From Corynebacterium kalidii (GTDB taxonomy: Bacteria; Actinomycetota; Actinomycetes; Mycobacteriales; Mycobacteriaceae), in assembly GCF_022869005.1 (NCBI RefSeq), contig NZ_JALIEA010000010.1, forward strand, positions 136,782-200,781: a stretch of DNA of 64,000 nucleotides. Reading direction: 5' to 3'. Positions 16,931-24,485 of this stretch are shown piece after piece (positions within the stretch are counted from its first letter, which is position 1; the number at the start of each line of letters is the position of its first letter). Made by a program: the position numbers and the translations under genes. The notes under the pieces were generated by a model. It did not search any database. It was not told where the DNA came from and worked only from the letters and a program-made list of their open reading frames with translations.

Positions 16931-17376
16931 CGCTTCCGGCGGTAGTAGACCTGGCGGCGGACCCGGGCGACGGTGTCACCGTCCTCGTCGGTGACGTCGA
17001 CGTCGAACCAGTGCAGGTACTTCCCGCCGTCGGCGGTGCGTTCCCGGATGAGTTCGTAGGTGGCGTCGTCGATGCGCATGTCCGCGGTGATGGTGCCGCG
17101 GCCCGGTTTCACGAAGTCGACCTCGGCCTTGACGTCCCACACGTTGTAGCCGCCACCCAGGCGGGCCATCGAGGCGAGCATGTAGAACGGGTCGGTCATC
17201 GACAGGATGGTGCCGCCGAACGCGGTGCCGACGGCGTTCTTCGTCAGCCGTCCGGGACGGTGGGTCACGACGACGCGGGAACCGTCGTCGGCGAACTCCC
17301 TGATCTTCACCCCGGCGCCGAGGTACGGCGGCCAGAACTGCATGAAACGGCGGAGTTGTCGTGGTGAGAAGGCCAT
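16927..17376 (-). CDS. DUF4442 hot-dog-fold protein (thioesterase-like)
   Basis: A 149-residue protein from ATG at 17376; a GTG five codons upstream is also possible and neither has a strong ribosome site. The pattern MQFWPPYLGAGVKI, then NAVGTAFGGTILSMTDPFYMLA, is characteristic of DUF4442, a hot-dog-fold relative of acyl-CoA thioesterases, where the GTAFGG turn precedes the central helix. A cytosolic acyl-thioester hydrolase is the likely activity, unproven for this family. Confidence 0.8.
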   Translation of the reverse strand: MAFSPRQLRRFMQFWPPYLGAGVKIREFADDGSRVVVTHRPGRLTKNAVGTAFGGTILSMTDPFYMLASMARLGGGYNVWDVKAEVDFVKPGRGTITADMRIDDATYELIRERTADGGKYLHWFDVDVTDEDGDTVARVRRQVYYRRKR

Positions 17377-17515
17377 ACCCGTGTGTACCACTGTAGGCAA
17401 CGTGTTTCCTACGATTCGGTGATCATCCGGAACGTCACGCCGGTCCACCCGGCGGACGGCACGTCGGGGCGCTAGCGTCATCGACGGTATTGCACCCCGA
17501 CGTCCCAGGAGACAC

Positions 17516-18472
17516 ATGTTCCGCACCCTCACCGCCCTGCTCACCCTCGTGGCCGCCACGACACCCGTCGCCGTGGCGGACCCGCCGACCGGCAGCCTGG
17601 GGACGTCGCAGGTGGCACCCGCGGACAACCTGCCGTCCACCTTCGACCTGCAGGCACACCGCGGCGGCCGCGGGGAGCACACCGAGGAGTCCCGGGCCGC
17701 CTTCGGGCACGCCCTGGAGCTCGGGGTGACCACCCTGGAACTCGACGTCCACCTGTCGGCGGACGGCGTCCCCGTCGTCTGGCACGACGCCTCGGTCCAG
17801 GCGGACAAGTGCACCGGTGACTACGTGGGCCAGGACGTCCACGACCTCACCTGGGAGCAGCTGCAGACCCTGAACTGCAACCTGCCCCTGGCGGACTACC
17901 CCGAGGCCGTCCACGCCGCGGACAACCGGATGCTGCAGCTCACCGACGTCTTCGACATCGCCGCCCGGGACCCGCAGGTGTACTTCAACATCGAGACGAA
18001 GATCGAGGCGGAGGCCCCGGAACGCTCGGCACCGGCCGGACAGTACGTCGACGCCATCCTCGATGCCGCGGAGGACGCCGGGACCACCGACCGCATCGCC
18101 GTCCAGTCCTTCGACTGGTCGTCCCTGCCGCTGGTCCGCGAGCGGGCGCCGCAGGTCCCGCTGGTCGCACTGTGGGACGAGACCACCTGGACGGCGGACT
18201 CGCCTTACCTGGGACCGGTGGACTACGGGGACGGGGACGTCCTCGCCGCCGCGCGGAACCTGGGTGTCGAGGTGCTGAGTCCGGGGTTCCGTGCGGTCGA
18301 GCCGTCCTTCGTCGCGCAGGCGCAGGAGGCCGGGTTCCGGGTGGTGCCGTGGACGGTCAACGAGGCCGCCGACATGGAGCGGTACCTCGACGCCGGGGTG
18401 GACGGGATCATCACCGACTACCCGACGCGGCTGGCGGGGATCCTCGAGGAGCGCGGGATCGCCTACCGCTGA
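17516..18472 (+). CDS. Secreted glycerophosphodiester phosphodiesterase
   Basis: A 318-residue protein, ATG 17516 after AGGAG. Signal peptide 1-22 (hydrophobic core TALLTLVAATTPVAVA). The GDPD TIM-barrel follows: HRGGRGEHTEES with catalytic His, then TLELDVHLSADGVPVVWHD carrying the metal-binding Glu/Asp and second His, and ending in GVDGIITDYP. The enzyme hydrolyses glycerophosphodiesters to glycerol-3-phosphate and an alcohol outside the membrane, a route to phosphate and glycerol. It stands alone with its own ribosome site. Confidence 0.92.
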   Translation: MFRTLTALLTLVAATTPVAVADPPTGSLGTSQVAPADNLPSTFDLQAHRGGRGEHTEESRAAFGHALELGVTTLELDVHLSADGVPVVWHDASVQADKCTGDYVGQDVHDLTWEQLQTLNCNLPLADYPEAVHAADNRMLQLTDVFDIAARDPQVYFNIETKIEAEAPERSAPAGQYVDAILDAAEDAGTTDRIAVQSFDWSSLPLVRERAPQVPLVALWDETTWTADSPYLGPVDYGDGDVLAAARNLGVEVLSPGFRAVEPSFVAQAQEAGFRVVPWTVNEAADMERYLDAGVDGIITDYPTRLAGILEERGIAYR

Positions 18473-18520
18473 GTAGCGTCCAATACAGAAAACCGCGGAC
18501 AAGGCGGGCCCCGGGAATGT

Positions 18521-19309
18521 ATGTTTCGGTACATGACCGCAAACAAGAGCATTTTCATCTCGGGTGGCGCCGCCGGCATCGGCCGTGAGGTGGCACTGAA
18601 GTTCCGCGACGCCGGCTGGACCGTCGGCGCCTACGACATCGACGAACAGGGTCTTGAGCTGCTCAAGGAGCAGTACCCCGACATCGTCACCGGGCGCCTG
18701 GACGTCACCGACTACGCCTCCTGGGAGCAGGCCCTGGCGGATTTCACCTCCCACACCGGCGGGAAGCTCGACGTCCTCGACAACAACGCCGGCATCATCG
18801 GCGACCACGACATCGCCGAGCAGGCCCCCGGCCTCATCGCCAAGCAGATCGAGATCAACTGCACCGGCGTCACCTTCGGCGCCCGCGCGGCCCACCCGTA
18901 CCTGAAGAACACCAAGGGCTCGCACATGGTGACCATGGGCTCGGCGTCCGGCATCTACGGCCAGCCGCACATCACCCCGTACTCCGCGTCGAAGTTCTAC
19001 GTCCACGGATTCACCCAGGCCATGAGCCTGGAGTGGCGTAAGGACAAGATCCGCGTGGTCAACATCATGCCGCTGTGGGTCAAGACCAAGCTCGCGGACG
19101 TCGAGGCGGCCTCCACCAAGCGTCTCGGCGTGCGGATCCGGACCGAGGACGTCGCCGACGCCGTGTGGAAGTCGGTGCATCCGAGGAACTGGCTCGAGCG
19201 TCAGCGCCAGGACTACTCCGTGTCCTTCCCGGACCTGGCCCTGCGCCTGGCCGCCCGCTTCTCCCCGGCGCCGGTCTCCCGCCAGTTCAACAAGATCATC
19301 GCCGGCTGA
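18521..19309 (+). CDS. Short-chain dehydrogenase/reductase
   Basis: A 262-residue SDR. Cofactor motif GGAAGIGREVA near residue 16, NNAG near residue 90, and the catalytic Ser with YSASK (YxxxK). Asp after strand 2 (AYDIDEQG) favours NAD over NADP. A start at 18533 (MTANKS) is nearly as likely as 18521; GGGA lies at usable spacing only before 18521. The substrate cannot be told. The short palindrome ATGTA...TACAT spans 18518-18535 at the start region. Confidence 0.88.
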   Translation: MFRYMTANKSIFISGGAAGIGREVALKFRDAGWTVGAYDIDEQGLELLKEQYPDIVTGRLDVTDYASWEQALADFTSHTGGKLDVLDNNAGIIGDHDIAEQAPGLIAKQIEINCTGVTFGARAAHPYLKNTKGSHMVTMGSASGIYGQPHITPYSASKFYVHGFTQAMSLEWRKDKIRVVNIMPLWVKTKLADVEAASTKRLGVRIRTEDVADAVWKSVHPRNWLERQRQDYSVSFPDLALRLAARFSPAPVSRQFNKIIAG

Positions 19310-19340
19310 CCCGTGACAACTGTCACGGGCAGACCGTGAC
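19310..19340. promoter_or_regulatory. Inverted repeat with a third half-site upstream of the exporter/two-component operon
   Basis: CCCGTGACA (19310-19318) and TGTCACGGG (19321-19329) are perfect 9-base arms separated by AC; a further CCGTGACA half-site follows at 19334-19341. No run of T follows, so it is not a typical terminator. Its place between the SDR stop and the first gene of an operon that encodes its own response regulator makes it a good operator candidate. Confidence 0.55.
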
Positions 19341-19384
19341 ACAGGGGAGAGGTGCCGCCCGCGGTCCCGCTGTTGAGTGGGGGT

Positions 19385-20230
19385 ATGGACACCACAGCGG
19401 CAGTACACGCAGAAGGGCTCCGCAAGACGTTCCGCGGGACCGGTGACCGTCAGGTCACCGCCCTGCACGACGTCGACCTCACCGTCGACCGGGGCGAGAT
19501 CGTGGCCCTGCTCGGCCCCAACGGGGCGGGCAAGACCACCCTCATCGACCTGATACTCGGTCTGACGAAGCCCACCGCGGGCACGGTGACGGTCGTCGGG
19601 GGCACGCCACGCCAGGCGGTCACCGGCCAACGGATCGGGGCGGTGATGCAGACCGGGGGGCTGTTGCCCGACATGACCGTCGAGGCGACGGTGACGATGA
19701 TCGCCGCGACCCTGACCGGCCCCCGCCCCGTGGCGGAGGTGCTGGAGCACGCCAAGCTCACCGGCATCCGTCGGCAACGGGTGGGACGGTGCTCCGGGGG
19801 TGAACAGCAGCGGCTGCGTTTCGCGCTCGCGCTGCTCGGCGACCCCGAACTCCTCATCCTCGACGAACCCACCGCGGGGATGGACCCGGCCAACCGGCAC
19901 GAGTTCTGGGACTCGATGCGAGTCCAGGCCGACCGCGGGGTCACCGTCCTGTTCGCCACCCACTACCTGCAGGAGGCGCAGGACTTCGCCCGACGCATCG
20001 TCCTGCTCGACGGGGGGACGGTCGTCGCCGACGGCACCCCGGCCGAACTCCAGGACGGCGACGTCGTCGTCGAGTACGACCTGGACGGACACCACAGCGT
20101 GACCACCACCGACTCCGACGCGCTCGCCGCCGACCTGCTCGCCCGCGGGGCGACGAACCTGCGGATCACCGCACAGACCCTGGACGACACCTTCATCCGG
20201 CTGACCGGCAACAGGAGTGAGGAATCATGA
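19385..20230 (+). CDS. ABC exporter ATP-binding protein (ABC-2 type, DrrA-like)
   Basis: A 281-residue ATPase. ATG 19385 is chosen at the point where the domain begins. Walker A GPNGAGKTT at 44-52; the signature reads CSGGEQQR, with Cys replacing the usual Leu; Walker B/D-loop LLILDEPTAGMD; switch His in FATHYLQEA. The C-terminal extension of about 60 residues is typical of DrrA-like exporters. It pairs with the permease that overlaps its stop (ATGA). The four-gene unit with a sensor kinase and regulator resembles DesKR-linked or drug/peptide-responsive exporters. Confidence 0.92.
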   Translation: MDTTAAVHAEGLRKTFRGTGDRQVTALHDVDLTVDRGEIVALLGPNGAGKTTLIDLILGLTKPTAGTVTVVGGTPRQAVTGQRIGAVMQTGGLLPDMTVEATVTMIAATLTGPRPVAEVLEHAKLTGIRRQRVGRCSGGEQQRLRFALALLGDPELLILDEPTAGMDPANRHEFWDSMRVQADRGVTVLFATHYLQEAQDFARRIVLLDGGTVVADGTPAELQDGDVVVEYDLDGHHSVTTTDSDALAADLLARGATNLRITAQTLDDTFIRLTGNRSEES

Positions 20231-20991
20231 CCACCCTGCGTTTCGCGTTCCACGACCTGCGCCGCCTGTACCGCGACGGTGCGATGCTCTTCTTCTCGAT
20301 GGGACTGCCCGTCCTGTTCTACCTCGTCTTCGGCCAGGCGATGGGCTTCGGCGACGAGTCCGTCGGCACGGGCAATGTCTCGGCCTACATCATGATCGGC
20401 ATGGCCCTCTACGCCGGTGTGACCGGTGCCGTCGCCGCCGCCGGGCAGATCGTGGTCGAGAGCACGACCGGGTGGGGGCGCCAGCTCGCGCTCACCCCGC
20501 TGACCGGCGGCCAGCTCCTGGCGTCACGCCTGCTCGGCATCACGGTCCGTTCCGTACTGCCGGTGGCGGCCGTGTTCGTCGTGGGTGCCCTGACCGGGGC
20601 GTCGATGCCCGGGACGGCGTGGGCGACGTCCTTCGTGCTGTGCGTCCTGGGTGCCGTGCCCTTCGGGTTCTACGGCATCATGTGGTCGCAGATGTGGCCG
20701 ACGGAGACCTCCGTGAGCATCGCCGGGACCAGCGTCGTCGTCCTGGCGTTCCTCGGCAACCTGTTCATGCCCCTGCCGGAGACGATGATGGCCGTGGGCC
20801 GGTTCAGCCCGCTGTACGGGGCCGCATCCCTGGCACGGGCACCACTGACCGAGGGTTACCAGTCGGTCTCGTACGACCCGGGGCTGGTCCAGGACCCGCT
20901 ATGGTGGGCGGTGGTGAACGTCCTCGCCTGGTCGGCGGTGTTCATCCTCATTGTCCTGGCACTGCACAACCGGGAGAAAGGTCGACGATGA
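20227..20991 (+). CDS. ABC-2 type permease
   Basis: A 254-residue membrane protein with six predicted membrane segments, starting near 22-42 and ending at about 230-248. The TTGWGRQLALTPLTGGQLLASR loop in the middle is the conserved cytoplasmic coupling region of ABC-2 permeases. It is translationally coupled on both sides: its ATG overlaps the ATPase stop and its stop overlaps the kinase ATG. It forms the export channel with the preceding ATPase; substrate unknown. Confidence 0.9.
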   Translation: MTTLRFAFHDLRRLYRDGAMLFFSMGLPVLFYLVFGQAMGFGDESVGTGNVSAYIMIGMALYAGVTGAVAAAGQIVVESTTGWGRQLALTPLTGGQLLASRLLGITVRSVLPVAAVFVVGALTGASMPGTAWATSFVLCVLGAVPFGFYGIMWSQMWPTETSVSIAGTSVVVLAFLGNLFMPLPETMMAVGRFSPLYGAASLARAPLTEGYQSVSYDPGLVQDPLWWAVVNVLAWSAVFILIVLALHNREKGRR

Positions 20992-22061
20992 AGAACTTCG
21001 ACGGTGCCTCCAGCCTGATGGCCTCGGTCTGGCTGGGGGTGCTCGTCGTTCCGGCGGTCCTCCTCGTCGTCACCGGGGGAGTGACCGTACGCACCGTGTC
21101 CGGTGTCGCCCTGCTGGCCCTGTTCAGCGCGGTCTACGCCCTCGCCTTCGGGCTGGTCGACCACTGGCCGCGCGGCTGGACGATGCCGCGCCGCCACCTG
21201 TTCTGGTTCAGCCTGCTCGCCCTGGTCGCGGTGGCGGTCGCCCTGGTCGTCGGGGCGTACGCCGCCTACCTCGTCCCCTTCTTCGTCGCCGTCATCGCGT
21301 TCCCGCTGCCGCTGGCCGTCAGCCTCCCGGCGACGGTCACCCTGGTGCTGGGGTCCACGGCCCTGGTCCAGCTCGTGGAACCCGCCGCGATGCCCGGGGC
21401 CCTGGGCGCCACGCTCGCCGGCCCGGTCATGGTCTACGCCGTGGCACTGGTGACCCGCCGCTACGAGGAGAAGACACACCTGGAGCACCAGCTGGCACTC
21501 GCCCGGGAACGCGAGTCCATCGCCGTGGACGTCCACGATCTGCTCGGCCATTCCCTCACCGTGGTGACCCTGAAGTCCGAACTGGCGACCCGGCTGCTCG
21601 ACACCGACCCCGCCGCGGCGAGGTCCGAACTCGAGCAAATCACCCGCCTGTCCCGCACCGCGTTGGCGGAGGTGCGTTCCACGGTGACCCGGATGCGCTC
21701 GCCGGACCTCGCCGGAGAGATCGAGGCCGCGCGCCGGGCGCTGACCACCGCCGGCATCGACGCCGTCCTGCCCGACGACGAGTCCGTGGCCGGGGTGAAC
21801 ACCCACCTGTACTCGTGGGTGGTGCGCGAAGGCGTCACCAACGTGGTCCGCCACTCCCGCGCCACACGGTGCGAAGTACTGATGGACGCCGACGGCGTCG
21901 AGGTCGTCGACGACGGTGACGGCTGGGACGGCACCCACGGCAACGGACTGGCCGGGCTGGACCGGCGGGTGGAGGACGCCGGCGGCACGCTGACCCTCAC
22001 CGCCGGACCCGGGGGCCGGGGGACACGGCTGTCGGTGTCGATGACAGGAGGCCCACGATGA
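20988..22061 (+). CDS. Sensor histidine kinase (NarL-partner, DesK-like)
   Basis: A 357-residue kinase. Four to five membrane helices (about 12-155) are followed by HisKA_3: the phospho-acceptor His183 lies in VDVHDLLGHSLTVV. The ATPase part has an N-box (EGVTNVVRHS) and G-boxes (DDGDGWDGTHGNGLAGL). There is little extracellular sequence, so it probably senses the membrane or the transport activity of its partner exporter. It is coupled to genes on both sides by ATGA overlaps. Confidence 0.92.
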   Translation: MKNFDGASSLMASVWLGVLVVPAVLLVVTGGVTVRTVSGVALLALFSAVYALAFGLVDHWPRGWTMPRRHLFWFSLLALVAVAVALVVGAYAAYLVPFFVAVIAFPLPLAVSLPATVTLVLGSTALVQLVEPAAMPGALGATLAGPVMVYAVALVTRRYEEKTHLEHQLALARERESIAVDVHDLLGHSLTVVTLKSELATRLLDTDPAAARSELEQITRLSRTALAEVRSTVTRMRSPDLAGEIEAARRALTTAGIDAVLPDDESVAGVNTHLYSWVVREGVTNVVRHSRATRCEVLMDADGVEVVDDGDGWDGTHGNGLAGLDRRVEDAGGTLTLTAGPGGRGTRLSVSMTGGPR

Positions 22062-22660
22062 TCCGGGTACTGATCGCCGACGACCAGGACCTCGTCCGCG
22101 GCGCACTCGTGGCACTGCTGTCCGGCGAGGACGACCTCGAGGTCGTCGCCGACGTCGGCCGGGGTGACGAGGTCGTCGACGCCGTGCGGGAGAACCGGGT
22201 CGACGTCGCCCTGCTGGACATCGAGATGCCCGGCATGACCGGGATCGAGGCGGCGGAGGCACTCCGCGGACTGCCGTTCTGCCGGACGGTCATCGTGACC
22301 ACCTTCGGACGTCCCGGCTACCTGCGCAAGGCACTGGCCGCGGGGGTCAGCAGCTTCGTGGTGAAGGACACCCCGCCGTCCCAGCTGGCCGAGGCCGTGC
22401 GGCGGGTGCACCAGGGACTGCGGGTGGTCGACCCCGCCCTGGCCGAGGAGTCGCTGTTCACCCCCGACTCGCCGCTGACCGGCCGGGAGGTGGACGTCTG
22501 CCGCGCGGCCCGCGGCGGCGCCGGCGTCCGGGAGATCGCCGCGGAACTGCACCTGTCCCAGGGGACGGTGCGTAACCACCTGTCCTCGGTCATCGGGAAG
22601 ACCGGGGCGTCGAACCGCTTCGAGGCGGTGACCCTCGCCGATCAGAACGGGTGGCTGTGA
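22058..22660 (+). CDS. NarL/LuxR-family response regulator
   Basis: A 200-residue regulator: receiver domain 1-118 with acidic pair DD at 8-9, phosphorylation site Asp54 (LLDIEMPG) and conserved Lys in VVKDTPPS, then a LuxR-type HTH (TGREVDVCRAARGG ... LHLSQGTVRNHLSSVIGKTG). It is the partner of the preceding kinase and likely controls the exporter operon, perhaps through the repeat at 19310-19341. The end overlaps the convergent MFS gene by 19 bases. Confidence 0.93.
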   Translation: MIRVLIADDQDLVRGALVALLSGEDDLEVVADVGRGDEVVDAVRENRVDVALLDIEMPGMTGIEAAEALRGLPFCRTVIVTTFGRPGYLRKALAAGVSSFVVKDTPPSQLAEAVRRVHQGLRVVDPALAEESLFTPDSPLTGREVDVCRAARGGAGVREIAAELHLSQGTVRNHLSSVIGKTGASNRFEAVTLADQNGWL

Positions 22661-23814
22661 CGGGCCGTCACGGCGATGGAGACCACGCACACCACCGCAC
22701 CCACCACGAACACGGTGACGTAGCCGACGACCGGCGCCACCAGTGCGATGACGAAAGGCACGAAGAACCCCAGGTAGGTCAGTGCGTAGAACACCGCGGT
22801 GAGGGAACCGAGCTCCCCCGGGGCGGCGATACGCTGCACCTCCCGCAGCCCCGAGACCATCATGATGCCGTAGGCTGTCCCCAGTACCACCGCCGTGGGG
22901 ACCAGGAACCACACCGCGTGGGTGGCGACCACCACGACCGCCGCGCACATCCCGAGCACCGCGGTACCCAGCGCGTACATCGGCGGGGTGATGCGCGCAT
23001 CCGCCGGCAGCCGTCCCGCCCACGGCTGGACGAATGTGCCGGTCAGCATCGCCACACCGGCGACCAGGCCGGTGTACGCCACCGGCGCGGACACCCCGTC
23101 GGTGACCAGTGGCGGCAGAACCGCGAACGACGTCGTCGCCAGCCCGAACGCCCACGGTGCCCACAGTGCGACGGAGAACAGGAACCGGGGCGTCCGCGCC
23201 GACGGCGGGAACCGCAGGCGCGACGGGGACCGTCCACCGGCTTCCGGGGTGACCCAGACCAACGGCGTCAGCACCACGGTCATGGCGAGGTGCAGCAGCA
23301 GCGGGGTGACGTCCGGCCCCGGCAACCACTCGGCGACCGGGCCGCTGACCAGGGGGCCCATCCCGAACCCGGCGGAGGTGGCCGCCGTGGCGCGCCGGGC
23401 CGCGGCACCCTCGTCACCGCCGGACCGCGCGGTGATCTCCTTGAGCCAGGAGGCGCCGGCGGCGAGGACCAGACCCACGGCCACGCCGGTGAGCATGCGC
23501 CCGGCGCTGAGCAGGACGGGGCCCCACGCGGAGCCGACGCCCAGGTGGGCGGTGAGCGTCACCAGCGTGCCCGCCGCCGAGAACAGCAGGGCGGGACGGA
23601 CCACCGCGCGGCGGCCGTGCCGGTCGGAGAAGGGACCGCCGACCATGAGCGCGGGGATCAGGCCGAGGACGTAGACGGCGAGGACGAGGTTCACCGGCGC
23701 CTGACCCAGGCCGTGGACGTCGCGCATCACCGGGAGCAGGGGAGCGAAGAGGTTCGCGCCGTAGGACACGGCGAACATGCCCAGTGCGACGCGGACCCAG
23801 GGTGCGAGTGTCAT
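22642..23814 (-). CDS. MFS transporter
   Basis: A 390-residue carrier with twelve predicted membrane helices. The MFS motif A loop is seen as GGPFSDRHGRRAVVRP after helix 2. Start ATG at 23814 (a GTG 9 bases upstream is possible). Overall it resembles drug:proton antiporters of the YcaD/arabinose-efflux type. There is no regulator next to it and the substrate is unknown. Confidence 0.88.
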   Translation of the reverse strand: MTLAPWVRVALGMFAVSYGANLFAPLLPVMRDVHGLGQAPVNLVLAVYVLGLIPALMVGGPFSDRHGRRAVVRPALLFSAAGTLVTLTAHLGVGSAWGPVLLSAGRMLTGVAVGLVLAAGASWLKEITARSGGDEGAAARRATAATSAGFGMGPLVSGPVAEWLPGPDVTPLLLHLAMTVVLTPLVWVTPEAGGRSPSRLRFPPSARTPRFLFSVALWAPWAFGLATTSFAVLPPLVTDGVSAPVAYTGLVAGVAMLTGTFVQPWAGRLPADARITPPMYALGTAVLGMCAAVVVVATHAVWFLVPTAVVLGTAYGIMMVSGLREVQRIAAPGELGSLTAVFYALTYLGFFVPFVIALVAPVVGYVTVFVVGAVVCVVSIAVTARHSHPF

Positions 23815-23871
23815 GACCCACACTCTGGCATACAGTTCGGTCCCTTATGGGGCTGTGGGGTCCGGTGGGGC

Positions 23872-24408
23872 TCAGTTCACCACGAGACCGGACTCCGCCG
23901 CGCCGCGGGCACACGGGTCCGGCAGTCCGTCGAGCTCGTTGAACGGCATGGACACGGCCTCGACGTCCATGGTCTCGCCGACGTAGACGGTGTCCTTGCC
24001 CGGCAGCGTGACCGACGGACGGTCGCCCCGGGTGACGAACTCGGAGCCGACGGGCAGCACCAGGGGACGGGGCGCGTTCTCGCCATCGTTACCCCGGCCG
24101 TTGGGCCGCTTGAGCGCGAAACAGGAGCCGGGGCCGACGATGAGGCGGCCGGTCACCTGCTGCGGCTCACCCTCCGGGGTGTCCCTGGTGGTCAGCGCGA
24201 TCGGGCCACCACCGGAGGAGGAGACGGCGATGTGGCCCTCGGGGATCTCGGGCTCTGAGGTGGCTGAGGTCGTCGAAGTCTCAGTGGTTGTCGTGGTTTC
24301 CGTGGTGAAGCTGGGGTCTGCGGTGCTGTCGTCGTCGCTGCAGGCGGTGACGGCCCCGAGGGCGAGGACGGCCGCCAGGGAAGCGGCGACGGAGCGGTGT
24401 CGTGTCAT
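23872..24408 (-). CDS. Lipoprotein of unknown function
   Basis: A 178-residue lipoprotein with lipobox AVTAC (Cys23), an acidic and Thr-rich linker (TETTTTTETSTTSATSE) and a compact domain of about 120 residues rich in beta strands with two Cys (SCFAL and DPCARG) that may form a disulfide. No family is recognised. Thr-rich linkers after the lipid anchor are common in actinobacterial surface proteins. It marks the left border of the defence island. Confidence 0.7.
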   Translation of the reverse strand: MTRHRSVAASLAAVLALGAVTACSDDDSTADPSFTTETTTTTETSTTSATSEPEIPEGHIAVSSSGGGPIALTTRDTPEGEPQQVTGRLIVGPGSCFALKRPNGRGNDGENAPRPLVLPVGSEFVTRGDRPSVTLPGKDTVYVGETMDVEAVSMPFNELDGLPDPCARGAAESGLVVN

Positions 24409-24485
24409 GGGTGTTCTCTCTCCACGTCTGAATGGTTCACTACAGCCATGTTTACCAGTCAGGATGCGGGGTGTGTGGTGTTGGG

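Noticed and set aside
19310..19329. Inverted repeat considered as a terminator of the SDR gene
   Set aside because: The hairpin is followed by GCAGACC and not by a run of T, so an operator is more likely.
17435..20095. An 886-codon minus-strand open frame across the phosphodiesterase, SDR and ABC genes
   Set aside because: It is antisense to three well-supported genes and has no recognisable domain; its length is explained by high GC.
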